From Sediminimonas qiaohouensis DSM 21189 (lineage in GTDB: Bacteria > Pseudomonadota > Alphaproteobacteria > Rhodobacterales > Rhodobacteraceae): 64,000 bases of DNA. The DNA lies in contig NZ_AUIJ01000009.1 of the NCBI RefSeq assembly GCF_000423645.1, positions 62,001 through 126,000 on the forward strand, in the 5' to 3' direction. Below the pieces are notes generated by a model. That model did no database searches, was not told the origin of the DNA, and saw nothing but the letters and a program-made list of their open reading frames with translations. This document shows, piece after piece, positions 46,354 to 55,047 of this stretch (positions within the stretch are counted from its first letter, which is position 1; every line of letters starts with the position of its first letter). Position numbers and translations under genes: made by a program.

Positions 46354-47865
46354 CTAGCCGTTGCCGCCATCGGTGAACCGGGCCGCGTCGGCGGCGGCGC
46401 GGCGGATCGCGCCGGATTTGTGAACGGTTTCCTGGAACTCGGCCTCGGGGTCGCTGTCGTGGACGACGCCGCCGCCGGATTGGATATACAAGAGCCCATC
46501 CTTGACCAGCGCGGTGCGCAGGGCGATGCACATGTCCATGTCGCCGCCGGCGCTGAAATACCCCACGCCGCCGCCGTAGGGGCCGCGCTTTTCTGGCTCC
46601 AGCTCGTCTATGATCTCCATCGCGCGGACCTTGGGGGCGCCGCTGACGGTGCCGGCGGGCATGCCCGCGAAAAAGGCGCTGAGCGCGTCCTGGTCCTCGG
46701 CCAGTTCGCCCACGACGTTCGAGACGATATGCATCACGTGGCTGTACCGTTCGATGGTGAACTGCTCGGTCGGGCGGACGGTGCCGATGCGCGAGACCTT
46801 GCCGGTGTCGTTGCGGCCCAGGTCCAGCAGCATCAGATGCTCGGCGCGTTCCTTGGGATCGGCCAGCAGCTCGGCCTCGAGCGCCTTGTCCTCATCGGGG
46901 GTGGCGCCGCGCGGGCGGGTGCCGGCGATCGGGCGGATCGTGACCTCGCGGCCGAATACGCGCACCAGGATTTCCGGGCTGGCGCCAACCAGTTGGAAGC
47001 CGCCGAAGTTGAAGAAGAACATGAACGGCGAGGGGTTGGTGCGCCTCAAGCTACGATAAAGCGCGAACGGCGGCAGCGTGAACGGCTGATGCCAGCGCTG
47101 CGACGGGACCACCTGGAAGATGTCGCCGGCGCGGATGTATTCCTTGGCCTTCTCGACGGCGGCCAGGTAATCGGGCTTGGCGAAGTTCGACACCGGCGCG
47201 GCGGCATCCTGCGCCTCGCCCATCTCGCGGGTGGCCTGTGGCAGGGCGCGGTCGAGGTCGCGCAGCGCGTCCATCACGCGCTCGGCCGCCTGGGCGTAGG
47301 CGGCGCGCGCGGATTGTCCGGCGCTGACCCAGGCGGGGGCGACGATGGTCACGTCGCCCTTGACCCCGTCAAGCACCGCCACCACCGAGGGGCGCATCAT
47401 CGTGGCGTCCGGCAGGCCCAGCGGATCGGGGTTGATATCGGGCAGATGTTCGACCAACCGGATCATGTCGTAGCCAAGGTAGCCAAACAGCCCCGCGCTG
47501 GCGGCGGGCAGGTCATCGGGCAGATCGATGCGGCTTTCGGCGATCAGGTTGCGCAGCGCGGTCAGCGGCGCGTCCGACTGCGCCTCCCATGCGTCGGGAT
47601 CGAAGCGGGCCATGCGGTTGATGCGGCTGGTGGTGCCGTGGCATTGCCAGATCAGATCGGGCTTAAGGCCGATAATGGAATAGCGCCCGCGCACTTCGCC
47701 GCCGGTGACGGATTCCAGCATGAAGGAATCGCGTGCCGCGCCCGCCAGCTTGAGCATCAGCGAAACCGGGGTATCCAGGTCCGCCGCGAGACGGGCATAG
47801 ACGATCTGGTTTTGGCCGGCCTCATAGGCGCGGGCGAAGTCGCTGAAGGATGGGGTCAGGTCCAC
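46354..47865 (-). CDS. trpE: Anthranilate synthase component I
   Basis: 503 residues; the chorismate-utilising subunit. N-terminal region with LDTPVSLMLKLAG (feedback-site area), then core motifs LRRTNPSPFMFFFNFG, RPIAGTRPRGATPDEDKALE, and GTVSGAPKVRAMEIIDELEP. GTG start at 47865 with AGGAG five bases upstream. It lies 12 bp after ppiD, so it is likely read from the same transcript; the matching trpG is in a separate operon. No Trp-rich leader peptide is visible in the 12-bp gap. Confidence 0.96.
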   Translation of the reverse strand: MDLTPSFSDFARAYEAGQNQIVYARLAADLDTPVSLMLKLAGAARDSFMLESVTGGEVRGRYSIIGLKPDLIWQCHGTTSRINRMARFDPDAWEAQSDAPLTALRNLIAESRIDLPDDLPAASAGLFGYLGYDMIRLVEHLPDINPDPLGLPDATMMRPSVVAVLDGVKGDVTIVAPAWVSAGQSARAAYAQAAERVMDALRDLDRALPQATREMGEAQDAAAPVSNFAKPDYLAAVEKAKEYIRAGDIFQVVPSQRWHQPFTLPPFALYRSLRRTNPSPFMFFFNFGGFQLVGASPEILVRVFGREVTIRPIAGTRPRGATPDEDKALEAELLADPKERAEHLMLLDLGRNDTGKVSRIGTVRPTEQFTIERYSHVMHIVSNVVGELAEDQDALSAFFAGMPAGTVSGAPKVRAMEIIDELEPEKRGPYGGGVGYFSAGGDMDMCIALRTALVKDGLLYIQSGGGVVHDSDPEAEFQETVHKSGAIRRAAADAARFTDGGNG

Positions 47866-47877
47866 GCCGTGCTCCTG

Positions 47878-49725
47878 CTATTGGAAGTTGTTGTGCACGG
47901 CATTGATGGCTTCTTGGTTGAGCGTCAGGCCAGCCCGCGCGCGGATCGCGTCGGCGAAGGCGGCATAGAGGTCCTGCGCCAACGCATCACCGGCCTGTTG
48001 ATTGAGCCGCGCGCGCATTTGCTTGACCTGCTGCGACGTCTCATCGGGGCCGCGCACCGCGTCAAGGCGCACGATGGCGACACGGTCTTGGCCGGTGACA
48101 AGGCGCGCCTTGCCGGTCTGCATTTCGAAGACGGTGCTGACCATGTCCTCGGGGGTGTTCTGAATGAACCGGTTGCGGGTGATGCCGGTTTCCTCGACCA
48201 GGGTCACGCCCAGCTCGGCCGCGCCCGCCCCGCTTGCCAGATCGGGCAACAACGCCTCGGCCTGCGCCTTGAGGCGGGCGATGGATTCGCGGTTGCGCCA
48301 GCCTTCGGCGGCGGCGTCGCGGACGGTGTCGAACGGCTGTACCGAAGCGGGCAGGTTTTCGTCGAGGCGCAGGGCGAATATGCCGCCATCGTCGAGCATC
48401 TTGACCTCCGGGTAATCCTCGGCCGTGATCTCGGCGGCGGCCTCGTCGAACGCGGCGTAGGCGGCGATGCCGCTATCGACGGTTTCGTTCCAGACGATCT
48501 CGCCAACTTCCATGCCAGTCTCGGAACGTAGCTCTTCAAGGGTGGCGCCGCCCGCGAGGAGGTTATCCACCTCTTCCATGCGGGTTTCGATCATGCGGCG
48601 GGCGCGATCGGCGGCCAGCGCTTCGCGCAGCTCGGGGCGGGCGTCCTCGAACGAGGTCTCCTGTGCCTCCAGCACGCCGTTGATGCGGAACAGGGCAGGG
48701 CCCAAATTGGTTTGCGCGGGGCCGACGACGCTGCCCGCCTCGCCGTTGAACACCGCCTCGGCCGCGTCGCCGAGATCGCCGCGCGTCACGTCGCCAAGAT
48801 CGATATCGGACAGGGAAATGCCGCGCTCATCGACAATGGATTCGAAGGTGGATTCGCCCGCCTTTATCGCGTCCAGCGCGGCGCGGGCCGCCTCCGTGTC
48901 GGGGAAGGCCAAACGCTCAACCAGCCGCCTTTCGGGGCGGATATAGGTGTCTTCGCGGGCCTTGTATTCGCGGCGCAGGTCCTCTTCGGGCAGCTCGACG
49001 CTGTCGATCAGCATCTCGGGCGTCAGCAGCGCGTAGGTAATCCGCTTGGAGGGGGGCGTCGTGAATTGGTCCTCGTTCGCCTCGTAATAGCTGCGCAATT
49101 GCTCGGTGCTGGGGGTCGGCAGGGGCGCGTCAAGATCGGCGGCCTCAAGCGTGGCCCAGACAAAATCGCGTCGTTCGGCGGCAAAGCCGATGATGGTATC
49201 GGCATAGGTGTCGGGCAGGCTCGCGCCCTGCATGACCGCGCTTTGCAGCAGGGTTCGCGCGGTTTCCAGCCGCAGATCGCGCTCGAAATCGGTCTCGGTC
49301 AGGCCCGCCTGTTCCAGCGCGAATTTATACGCCTCGCGATCAAAGCTGCCATTCGCCCCCTGGAACGCGCCGATATCGACGATCTGTTCGCGCAGGTTGG
49401 CATCACCCATCGACAGGCCGATGCGCGTCGTCTCATGATCCAGCGCCGTCGCGGCGATCAGCCGGGCCAGGACCGCCTGATCGATGCCAAACTCGCGCGC
49501 CTTTTGAAAGGTCATGCTTTGGCCGGTCTGCGCCTCGAATGCGCGCATTTCCTCTTGCAGGGCGCGGGCGTACTTGTCGATGCTGATCTCCTGCTCGCCC
49601 ACGGTGCCGATTGAGCGCACCGAGCCCGACAGGTTGGTCACGCCAAAGCCGCCGAGGCCCAGAATCAGCATCCCCATCAGGATCCAGACCAGTGTTTTGG
49701 TGATGCTGCCGCCGCCGCTTGCCAT
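47878..49725 (-). CDS. ppiD: Membrane-anchored peptidyl-prolyl isomerase (PpiD-like)
   Basis: 615 residues. An N-terminal anchor (about 10-32, TLVWILMGMLILGLGGFGV) is followed by a SurA-type N-terminal chaperone region (about 40-180) and a parvulin domain at about 240-355, where only part of the usual catalytic set is retained, plus a C-terminal helical region. It acts as a chaperone for secreted proteins in the inner membrane. trpE follows by 12 bp, and an aminotransferase precedes it by 47 bp. Confidence 0.9.
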   Translation of the reverse strand: MASGGGSITKTLVWILMGMLILGLGGFGVTNLSGSVRSIGTVGEQEISIDKYARALQEEMRAFEAQTGQSMTFQKAREFGIDQAVLARLIAATALDHETTRIGLSMGDANLREQIVDIGAFQGANGSFDREAYKFALEQAGLTETDFERDLRLETARTLLQSAVMQGASLPDTYADTIIGFAAERRDFVWATLEAADLDAPLPTPSTEQLRSYYEANEDQFTTPPSKRITYALLTPEMLIDSVELPEEDLRREYKAREDTYIRPERRLVERLAFPDTEAARAALDAIKAGESTFESIVDERGISLSDIDLGDVTRGDLGDAAEAVFNGEAGSVVGPAQTNLGPALFRINGVLEAQETSFEDARPELREALAADRARRMIETRMEEVDNLLAGGATLEELRSETGMEVGEIVWNETVDSGIAAYAAFDEAAAEITAEDYPEVKMLDDGGIFALRLDENLPASVQPFDTVRDAAAEGWRNRESIARLKAQAEALLPDLASGAGAAELGVTLVEETGITRNRFIQNTPEDMVSTVFEMQTGKARLVTGQDRVAIVRLDAVRGPDETSQQVKQMRARLNQQAGDALAQDLYAAFADAIRARAGLTLNQEAINAVHNNFQ

Positions 49726-49772
49726 GTGGGTGTCCTTTGCGTGGAAATTTCCGGGCCTTCTGGCGCTTGTGT

Positions 49773-50984
49773 CTACGCGCTGACGGATGGCGGAGCAAGG
49801 GGCAGCTCAAGCGCACCGAGGCGTTGGAAAAGCTGCGCAATTCCCGCCGCATCGACATTGGCGAAGGCGATGCGCAATTGCGCCGCGCCATCGGCATCTC
49901 CCTGCGGGGTGAACATGGTGCCCGGAAGGGCCAGAACACCCGCCTTGCCGACCAATTCCCGCGCCAGATCATCCGAGCGCATCGCGAAAGGGTGCCGCAG
50001 ATAGGCGAAATACGCGCCCACGCCCAGTAGCTGCCAACCGGCATCTGCTAGCGGCGGCATGCCCGCCTCGATCGCCGCGCGCCGGGCCAGGATTTCGGCG
50101 CGCTCGCCGGACAGCCACTGGCGCAGGCTGCGCATCCCTTCCAGCGCGGCGATCTGGCCAAGCTGGTTGGGGCATATCGTGACGGTATCAAGGAACTTCT
50201 CGACCTGCGCCAGCCGTGCGGCGCTGGTGACCATCGCGCCCACGCGGTGCCCGGTCAGGCGGTACGCCTTGGAGAACGAATAAAGCTGGATCAGCGTCTC
50301 GTCCCAATCCGGGTCGGTGAACAGATCATGCGGCGCATCCGGGCTGCTGTGAAAATCGCGGTAGGTTTCATCGACGATCAGGGCGATGCCCTGCGCGTGT
50401 GCAAGATCGTAAAAGGCACGGATCAGGGCAGGGGGGTACTCAACCCCGCCCGGGTTGTTGGGCGTGACCAGAACGATCGCGCGGGTGCGCGGCGTGATCA
50501 GCGCCTTGGCCCGCTCCGGGTCGGGCAAAAGGCTATCGCCGGTGGGCAGCGCGACCACCCCCACGCCGGACATGTCCAGCCACATCTTGTGATTGAAGTA
50601 CCACGGCGTTGGCACGATCACCTCGTCGCCTTCGCCGCAGAGCGACGCGATGGCCGCGCAAAACGCCTGGTTGCAGCCCGAGGTGATCGCCACGTTGTCG
50701 GGCGATACCGGCCCGCCATAGGCCTGCGCCCATTGCGACGCGACCTCTTCGCGCAGGTCCGCACGGCCCAAGACAGGGCCGTATAGATGCGCCTGCGGAT
50801 CGGTCATCGCGGCCTCGGCGATTGCGCGGCGCAGGGCCTCGGGCGGGGGATCGACGGGCGCGGCCTGGCTTACGTTGATCAAGGGGCGGTCAGGTGGAAA
50901 CTCCACGCCCTCAAGCCAACGGCGGGCCTCCATCACGGGGGGGCGAAAGGTGGCGTTGGTGCGGGGGGGCGGCGTGTGGGGCAT
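49773..50984 (-). CDS. Class I/II aminotransferase (PLP-dependent)
   Basis: 403 residues starting at the ATG at 50984. The PLP lysine is K239 in LYSFSKAYRLTGHRVG; the Asp pairing with the pyridine N is D205 (LIVDETYRD); TPNNPGG (174-180) and SGCNQAF (102-108) are also typical of aspartate/aromatic-type enzymes. The substrate is not clear; biosynthetic aromatic or branched-chain amino acids are possible, given trpE nearby. gpt precedes it 23 bp upstream. Confidence 0.85.
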   Translation of the reverse strand: MPHTPPPRTNATFRPPVMEARRWLEGVEFPPDRPLINVSQAAPVDPPPEALRRAIAEAAMTDPQAHLYGPVLGRADLREEVASQWAQAYGGPVSPDNVAITSGCNQAFCAAIASLCGEGDEVIVPTPWYFNHKMWLDMSGVGVVALPTGDSLLPDPERAKALITPRTRAIVLVTPNNPGGVEYPPALIRAFYDLAHAQGIALIVDETYRDFHSSPDAPHDLFTDPDWDETLIQLYSFSKAYRLTGHRVGAMVTSAARLAQVEKFLDTVTICPNQLGQIAALEGMRSLRQWLSGERAEILARRAAIEAGMPPLADAGWQLLGVGAYFAYLRHPFAMRSDDLARELVGKAGVLALPGTMFTPQGDADGAAQLRIAFANVDAAGIAQLFQRLGALELPLAPPSVSA

Positions 50985-51007
50985 CTCTGGCGTCCTTGGT
51001 GGCGCGA

Positions 51008-51514
51008 TCAATCTGTTCCGCGGTAAGGCTCGACATATTGCAGCGCCATGTCCCACGGGAAAAAGATCCAGGTATCCTGGCTGACCTCGGTGATGAAGGT
51101 ATCGACCTGCTCGCGGCCCTCTGGCTTGGCGTAGACGGTTGCGAAATGGGCCTTGGGGTAAAGCTTCCGCACCAACTCCAGCGTCTTGCCGCTATCGACA
51201 AGGTCATCCACCACGAGAACCCCCTCGCCATCGCCCACCAGGGCCGGATCGGGTGATTTCAGAACCATGGCCTCGGCCTGCGTCTGGTGATTGTAGGACT
51301 TGATCGAGATGGTGTCGACGGTGCGGATATCCAGTTCTCGCGCGACGATCATCGCCGGGGCCATGCCGCCGCGCGTGATCGCAACCACCACGCGCCAGCC
51401 GCCATCCTCTTGCGGGCCCAGTTCCTGCAGCCGCCAGGCCAATGCGCGGCTATCGCGGTGAATCTGGTCCCAACTGATATGGAACCCCTTTTCATGCGGC
51501 AGGCGGTCGGTCAT
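51008..51514 (-). CDS. gpt: Xanthine(-guanine) phosphoribosyltransferase
   Basis: 168 residues of the type I PRT fold: [22 protein letters not shown] (about 45-66), the PRPP loop [17 protein letters not shown] (about 100-116) and the C-terminal [16 protein letters not shown]. Salvages guanine and xanthine. The start is ATG 51514, with the in-frame extension to 51769 running over the fabI end and not coding. It lies 71 bp after fabI on the same strand. Confidence 0.93.
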   Translation of the reverse strand: MTDRLPHEKGFHISWDQIHRDSRALAWRLQELGPQEDGGWRVVVAITRGGMAPAMIVARELDIRTVDTISIKSYNHQTQAEAMVLKSPDPALVGDGEGVLVVDDLVDSGKTLELVRKLYPKAHFATVYAKPEGREQVDTFITEVSQDTWIFFPWDMALQYVEPYRGTD

Positions 51515-51585
51515 GCGCGCCTCTCCCTTTTTTGGTGTCCTGATTGCGCCCGGAATGTGGGGGGCGGCGGCGGGCGCGATTATCG

Positions 51586-52395
51586 TTACTTCGTGGCGTC
51601 GATATCTGGCGCATCGACGGCTTTCATGCCAACGACATGGTAGCCGGCATCGACATGCAGGCATTCGCCGGTCACGCCGCTGCCCAGATCGGACAGAAGA
51701 TAAAGCGCGGATTTGCCGACATCGTCGATCGTCACGTTGCGACGCAGCGGCGAGTTCAGCTCGTTCCACTTCAGGATATAGCGGAAATCCCCGATGCCGC
51801 TTGCGGCCAGCGTCTTGATCGGGCCGGCGCTGATGGCGTTGACGCGGATGCCGTCCTTGCCCAGATCCTCGGCGATGTATTTCACCGATGCCTCAAGCGC
51901 GGCCTTGGCGACGCCCATCACGTTGTAATGCGGCATCACCTGCTCGGCCCCGTAATAAGTGAGCGTCAGCATCGAACCGCCGTCCGACATCAACTTTTCC
52001 GCCCGTTTCGCCACGGCGGTAAAGGAATAGACGGACACCTCCATCGTCGCGGCAAAGTTCTCGCGGCTGGTATCGACGTAGCGGCCGCGCAGCTCGCTCT
52101 TGTCAGAATAGCCGATGGCGTGCACGACGAAATCCAGCTCGCCCCACGCCTTTTCGATATCGGCGAATGTCGCGTCCAGCGAGGCCGGATCGCTCACGTC
52201 GCAGTTGAACAGATGCGTTGCGCCGACTTGTTCGGCGAGGGGGGCAACGCGCTTGTAGAAGGCATCGCCGAGATACGTAAAGGCAAGCTCGGCTCCCGCG
52301 TCGGCACAGGCGCGCGCGATGCCCCATGCCAGCGACTTATCGTTGGCCAGGCCCATGATAAGCCCACGCTTACCCGCCATGAGTTCGTTTGACAT
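51586..52395 (-). CDS. fabI: Enoyl-[acyl-carrier-protein] reductase (NADH) FabI
   Basis: 269 residues; the last step of each fatty acid elongation round and the triclosan target. N-terminal [20 protein letters not shown] is the NAD site; the catalytic Y157-x6-K164 pair lies in [27 protein letters not shown] (GI/GF loop) is present. Divergent from pdxH (125 bp between starts). The upstream open frame continuing to 52572 is not part of the gene. Confidence 0.96.
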   Translation of the reverse strand: MSNELMAGKRGLIMGLANDKSLAWGIARACADAGAELAFTYLGDAFYKRVAPLAEQVGATHLFNCDVSDPASLDATFADIEKAWGELDFVVHAIGYSDKSELRGRYVDTSRENFAATMEVSVYSFTAVAKRAEKLMSDGGSMLTLTYYGAEQVMPHYNVMGVAKAALEASVKYIAEDLGKDGIRVNAISAGPIKTLAASGIGDFRYILKWNELNSPLRRNVTIDDVGKSALYLLSDLGSGVTGECLHVDAGYHVVGMKAVDAPDIDATK

Positions 52396-52520
52396 TGCGT
52401 TTCCCCCGCCCAGTATTGTCTGTGCAATTCCTTTAGGGGATCGGCACAGATCCATCAAGAGCGGCGTATCGGGCGATTGCGTGCAACATCCCGATTGCCC
52501 GAAGCAAAGATAGGGACCCG

Positions 52521-53126
52521 ATGAGCGACCGAACCGGACTTTTCGCGGGCGACGACCCGTTCGATATTGCAAAGCGCTGGCTGTCCGAGGCCGAAGACGC
52601 CGAGATCAATGACCCAAACGCCATCGCGCTCAGCACGGTGGACGAGAGCGGCATGCCCAATGCCCGGATGGTTCTGCTCAAGGAGATCGAGGATGACGCC
52701 TTTGTTTTCTACACCAATTACGAGAGCGCCAAGGCGCATGAAATCGAAAGCACGGGCAAGGCGGCGTTCGTGATGCATTGGAAATCGCTGCGCCGGCAGA
52801 TTCGTGTGCGCGGACATGTGAGCCGCGAAGAGGGGCCGAAGGCGGATGAATACTATGCCTCGCGCTCGCTTAAGAGCCGCCTAGGGGCGTGGGCCTCGCA
52901 GCAGTCTCGGCCGCTGGACTCGCGGGCGTGGCTGATGGCCAAGGTGGCCCGCGTCACGGCGCAGAAGGGGACGAACCCCGACAGACCATCCTTTTGGGGA
53001 GGTTACAGAATCACGCCAATTGAGATCGAATTCTGGGCAGACGGCGCATTTCGCCTTCACGACCGTTTCGTCTGGCGACGTTCCGGCGTCGATTTCCCAT
53101 GGGAAGTGACACGTCTAAACCCGTGA
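52521..53126 (+). CDS. pdxH: Pyridoxamine 5'-phosphate oxidase
   Basis: 201 residues; makes pyridoxal 5'-phosphate with FMN. Signatures are [23 protein letters not shown] (FMN-binding strand), [29 protein letters not shown] and FWGGYRITP, with the end RLNP. It is a normal-length enzyme. Next comes a cold-shock gene after a 123-bp spacer with TGCAAA repeats. Confidence 0.96.
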   Translation: MSDRTGLFAGDDPFDIAKRWLSEAEDAEINDPNAIALSTVDESGMPNARMVLLKEIEDDAFVFYTNYESAKAHEIESTGKAAFVMHWKSLRRQIRVRGHVSREEGPKADEYYASRSLKSRLGAWASQQSRPLDSRAWLMAKVARVTAQKGTNPDRPSFWGGYRITPIEIEFWADGAFRLHDRFVWRRSGVDFPWEVTRLNP

Positions 53127-53144
53127 CATTCGCGTGACGTGAAA

Positions 53145-53212
53145 TGCAAACTCCTGCAAATTCAGTAGTTTTTCCTTGCAAATTGCAGTGCAGATGCCGC
53201 ATGACATTTGCA
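53145..53212 (+). promoter_or_regulatory. Cluster of TGCAAA/TTTGCA motifs before the cold-shock gene
   Basis: TGCAAA occurs at 53145-53150, 53155-53160 and 53177-53182 (in the palindrome TGCAAATTGCA, 53177-53187), and as the inverted TTTGCA at 53207-53212. The first two are ten bases apart, so they lie on the same face of the helix. This could be an operator for a repressor or activator, or an RNA region that changes with temperature; the binder is not identified. Confidence 0.35.
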
Positions 53213-53249
53213 CTCACGGAGCAGGCGACGAACTGGTGGAACTGGTATT

Positions 53250-53792
53250 TTGACAGATAACGAGAATGAAAAACGCAGGATCTATGGACAGGTAAAATGG
53301 TTCGACCCCGGCAAAGGATTTGGTTTTGTCATCGCTGACGACGGTGGTCCGGACATTCTTTTGCATGCGAATGTCTTGCGCAACTTCGGGCAAAGCTCAA
53401 TCGCGGACGGTGCCGGAATAGAGATCGACGTGCAGGAAACGGTGCGCGGAATTCAGGCGGTGGATGTGCTGGCGATCGATCCGCCGCAGGCGCATGGCGA
53501 TATGGCGCCGCTCACCGACTTCGAGGATATCGACCCCGAGGTGATCCGCTCGGCCCCTCTGAGACCGGCACGGGTGAAGTGGTTTGACAAGGTCAAGGGC
53601 TTCGGCTTTTGTAACGCGTTCGGGCTGGGCGAAGATGTGTTCATACATATCGAGGTGCTGCGCCGCTCGGGACTGGCCGATCTGCAGCCCGGCGAGGCCA
53701 TTGGTATCCGTACCATCGAGGGCAAGCGCGGGCGCATGGCAACAGAGGTGTGCGCATGGGAAATGGCGCTACGATTGGAAGCCGAAGCGTAA
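53250..53792 (+). CDS. Double cold-shock-domain protein
   Basis: 180 residues with two CSDs. The first (about 8-75) has GQVKWFDPGKGFGFVIADDG and DILLHANVL; the second (about 107-175) has ARVKWFDKVKGFGFCNAFG and DVFIHIEVL. Both retain the RNP1 KGFGF and the RNP2-like VFIH/ILLH elements. The two-domain form is characteristic of alphaproteobacteria. No ATG is available near the domain; TTG at 53250 (L-T-D-N-E) with GGTGGA upstream is preferred over the TTG at 53208. It likely acts as an RNA chaperone. Confidence 0.88.
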   Translation: MTDNENEKRRIYGQVKWFDPGKGFGFVIADDGGPDILLHANVLRNFGQSSIADGAGIEIDVQETVRGIQAVDVLAIDPPQAHGDMAPLTDFEDIDPEVIRSAPLRPARVKWFDKVKGFGFCNAFGLGEDVFIHIEVLRRSGLADLQPGEAIGIRTIEGKRGRMATEVCAWEMALRLEAEA

Positions 53793-54286
53793 CCGCACGA
53801 TCCGCGGTTGCTGTGTTGTGTCTGCGGGCGGCGCTGGCCGCCGTTCCGGGCCTCCTCCCGGCGGCCCTTCTGGCCGCGCCGGAGTGTCAGGCGGACCGCG
53901 TCTGGTTGCGCGGCGCGTGGGGGAGCGCCTATTTCACGGTCGAGGTGGCCGACACCCCGCAGGGCCGGAGCCGCGGCCTGATGCATCGCGAGGCGCTACC
54001 GCGGCGCGCGGGCATGCTGTTCATCTACGACCAGGCGCAGCCGGTTTCCTTCTGGATGAAGAACACGCTTATTCCCCTCGACATGATCTTTGCCGATGCG
54101 ACCGGCACCGTGCGCCGCGTGCATCACATGGCCCGCCCGCATGACGAGACGGCAATCCCCGGGGGCGGTCCCGTCAAGGCGGTGCTTGAAATCAACGGCG
54201 GGCTGGCGCGCGACATGGGTATCGGGCCGGGCACGCAACTGCGCCACCCCGCGTTTGCGACTGCCGTCGCGGCTTGGCCCTGCTAG
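53756..54286 (+). CDS. DUF192 secreted protein
   Basis: 176 residues. A probable signal peptide (about 12-40, ending LLAAPEC) is followed by a DUF192 domain: VADTPQGRSRGLMHREALP, GMLFIYDQAQPVSFWMKNTLIPLDMIF and MARPHDE. DUF192 is widespread and of unknown function. The ATG at 53756 overlaps the double CSD gene by 37 bases and has AGAGG at proper spacing; the GTG at 53750 is too close to the ribosome site. Coupling with the cold-shock gene is likely. Confidence 0.82.
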   Translation: MGNGATIGSRSVTARSAVAVLCLRAALAAVPGLLPAALLAAPECQADRVWLRGAWGSAYFTVEVADTPQGRSRGLMHREALPRRAGMLFIYDQAQPVSFWMKNTLIPLDMIFADATGTVRRVHHMARPHDETAIPGGGPVKAVLEINGGLARDMGIGPGTQLRHPAFATAVAAWPC

Positions 54287-54379
54287 CGAACCCGCGATGA
54301 GAATTTCGAGATTTTCGCGGATCAGGGCACGCAATACCCTTTTCAAACCCGCGCGGGCGGTTTAGACCCATCCCCGGTT

Positions 54380-54456
54380 CGGGGCGTGGCGCAGTCTGGT
54401 AGCGCACCTGTTTTGGGTACAGGGGGTCGTGAGTTCGAATCTCGCCGCCCCGACCA
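54380..54456 (+). tRNA. tRNA-Pro (anticodon UGG)
   Basis: A complete cloverleaf with the acceptor stem CGGGGCG / CGCCCCG, D arm, anticodon arm CCTGT-TTTGGGT-ACAGG (UGG at positions 34-36), TTCGAAT T loop and encoded CCA (54454-54456). An antisense reading frame (RDSNSRPPVPKTG...) across it is a well-known mis-annotation and is rejected. Confidence 0.97.
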
Positions 54457-55047
54457 TTTCCTTCCACCAAATGCTGTCCCGACTCGCCCGTGCGTGATGG
54501 GGACGAGATTCGGTGCCACATGATCAGACCGGCACCACATTTCGTTGCAATTTTACCAAACCTTCGCATGACGCCTACATTGTGGCGTTAGCATCCTGCT
54601 TTTCCGCACTGCGAACAAGCACTACCGTCATGGTTGCAGTGATCGCTTAGCTTCTGTGGCTAACTCCCATGGTTGCAAAGGCTTTCAGCGCCGGCTGCCC
54701 GTTAACCTCTTGTCTGCGGGAAACAGGCCCGCGCGCGGAATGAATCACCTCTGGTCGCGCGGAAATCAGTCAACTGAAAATTGGTGTGGAATTGGTGAAA
54801 AAATCCATTGCTAGATCGGCGGCTTTGAGCCAGATTATGTAGACCGGCAAAATTCACTACTACATATAGTAGTCATGAGCCGGCTCGGACAAAAACAAAC
54901 CACGACACCGGCCGGTAAACGTCGGGCGCGTGCACCTTGCAAGCAGGGCAGCACCGAGGAGGGTTTGTCCCTATTGTCCGATCACGGGACAGGCGGCCGG
55001 TGTGGGCCGCGGTATATGGCAGAGCTGATCAGAACGGGGCAGTGACA
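54457..55047. other. Noncoding spacer with NrdR-type site upstream of nrdJ
   Basis: The 591 bp between tRNA-Pro and nrdJ contain no supportable gene. A direct repeat CATGGTTGCA occurs at 54640 and 54669, approximately. The AT-rich part near 54780-54870 probably carries the nrdJ promoter, with an NrdR-box-like palindrome at 54857-54872. From there to the start is a leader of about 180 nt. AGCCAG...GACCGGC near 54828-54849 resembles a B12 box only with a long insertion and is not accepted as a cobalamin riboswitch. Confidence 0.5.
54857..54872 (+). promoter_or_regulatory. NrdR box
   Basis: CTACTACATATAGTAG is nearly palindromic and its core CTACATATAG (54860-54869) fits the NrdR consensus CWATATATWG at nine of ten positions. 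A weak second match, GATTATGTAG, lies at 54833-54842. NrdR represses RNR genes when dATP is high, so control of nrdJ is expected. The second box is too weak to rely on. Confidence 0.6.

Noticed and set aside
54343-54540. Minus-strand frame containing RRDSNSRPPVPKTG across the tRNA-Pro gene
   Set aside because: It is the antisense translation of the tRNA (a recurrent false gene in databases), with no ribosome site.
54828-54850. Resemblance to a cobalamin riboswitch B12 box (AGCCAG ... GACCGGC)
   Set aside because: The two halves are separated by a too-long insertion and no other conserved parts of the riboswitch were found; only a model search could revive it.
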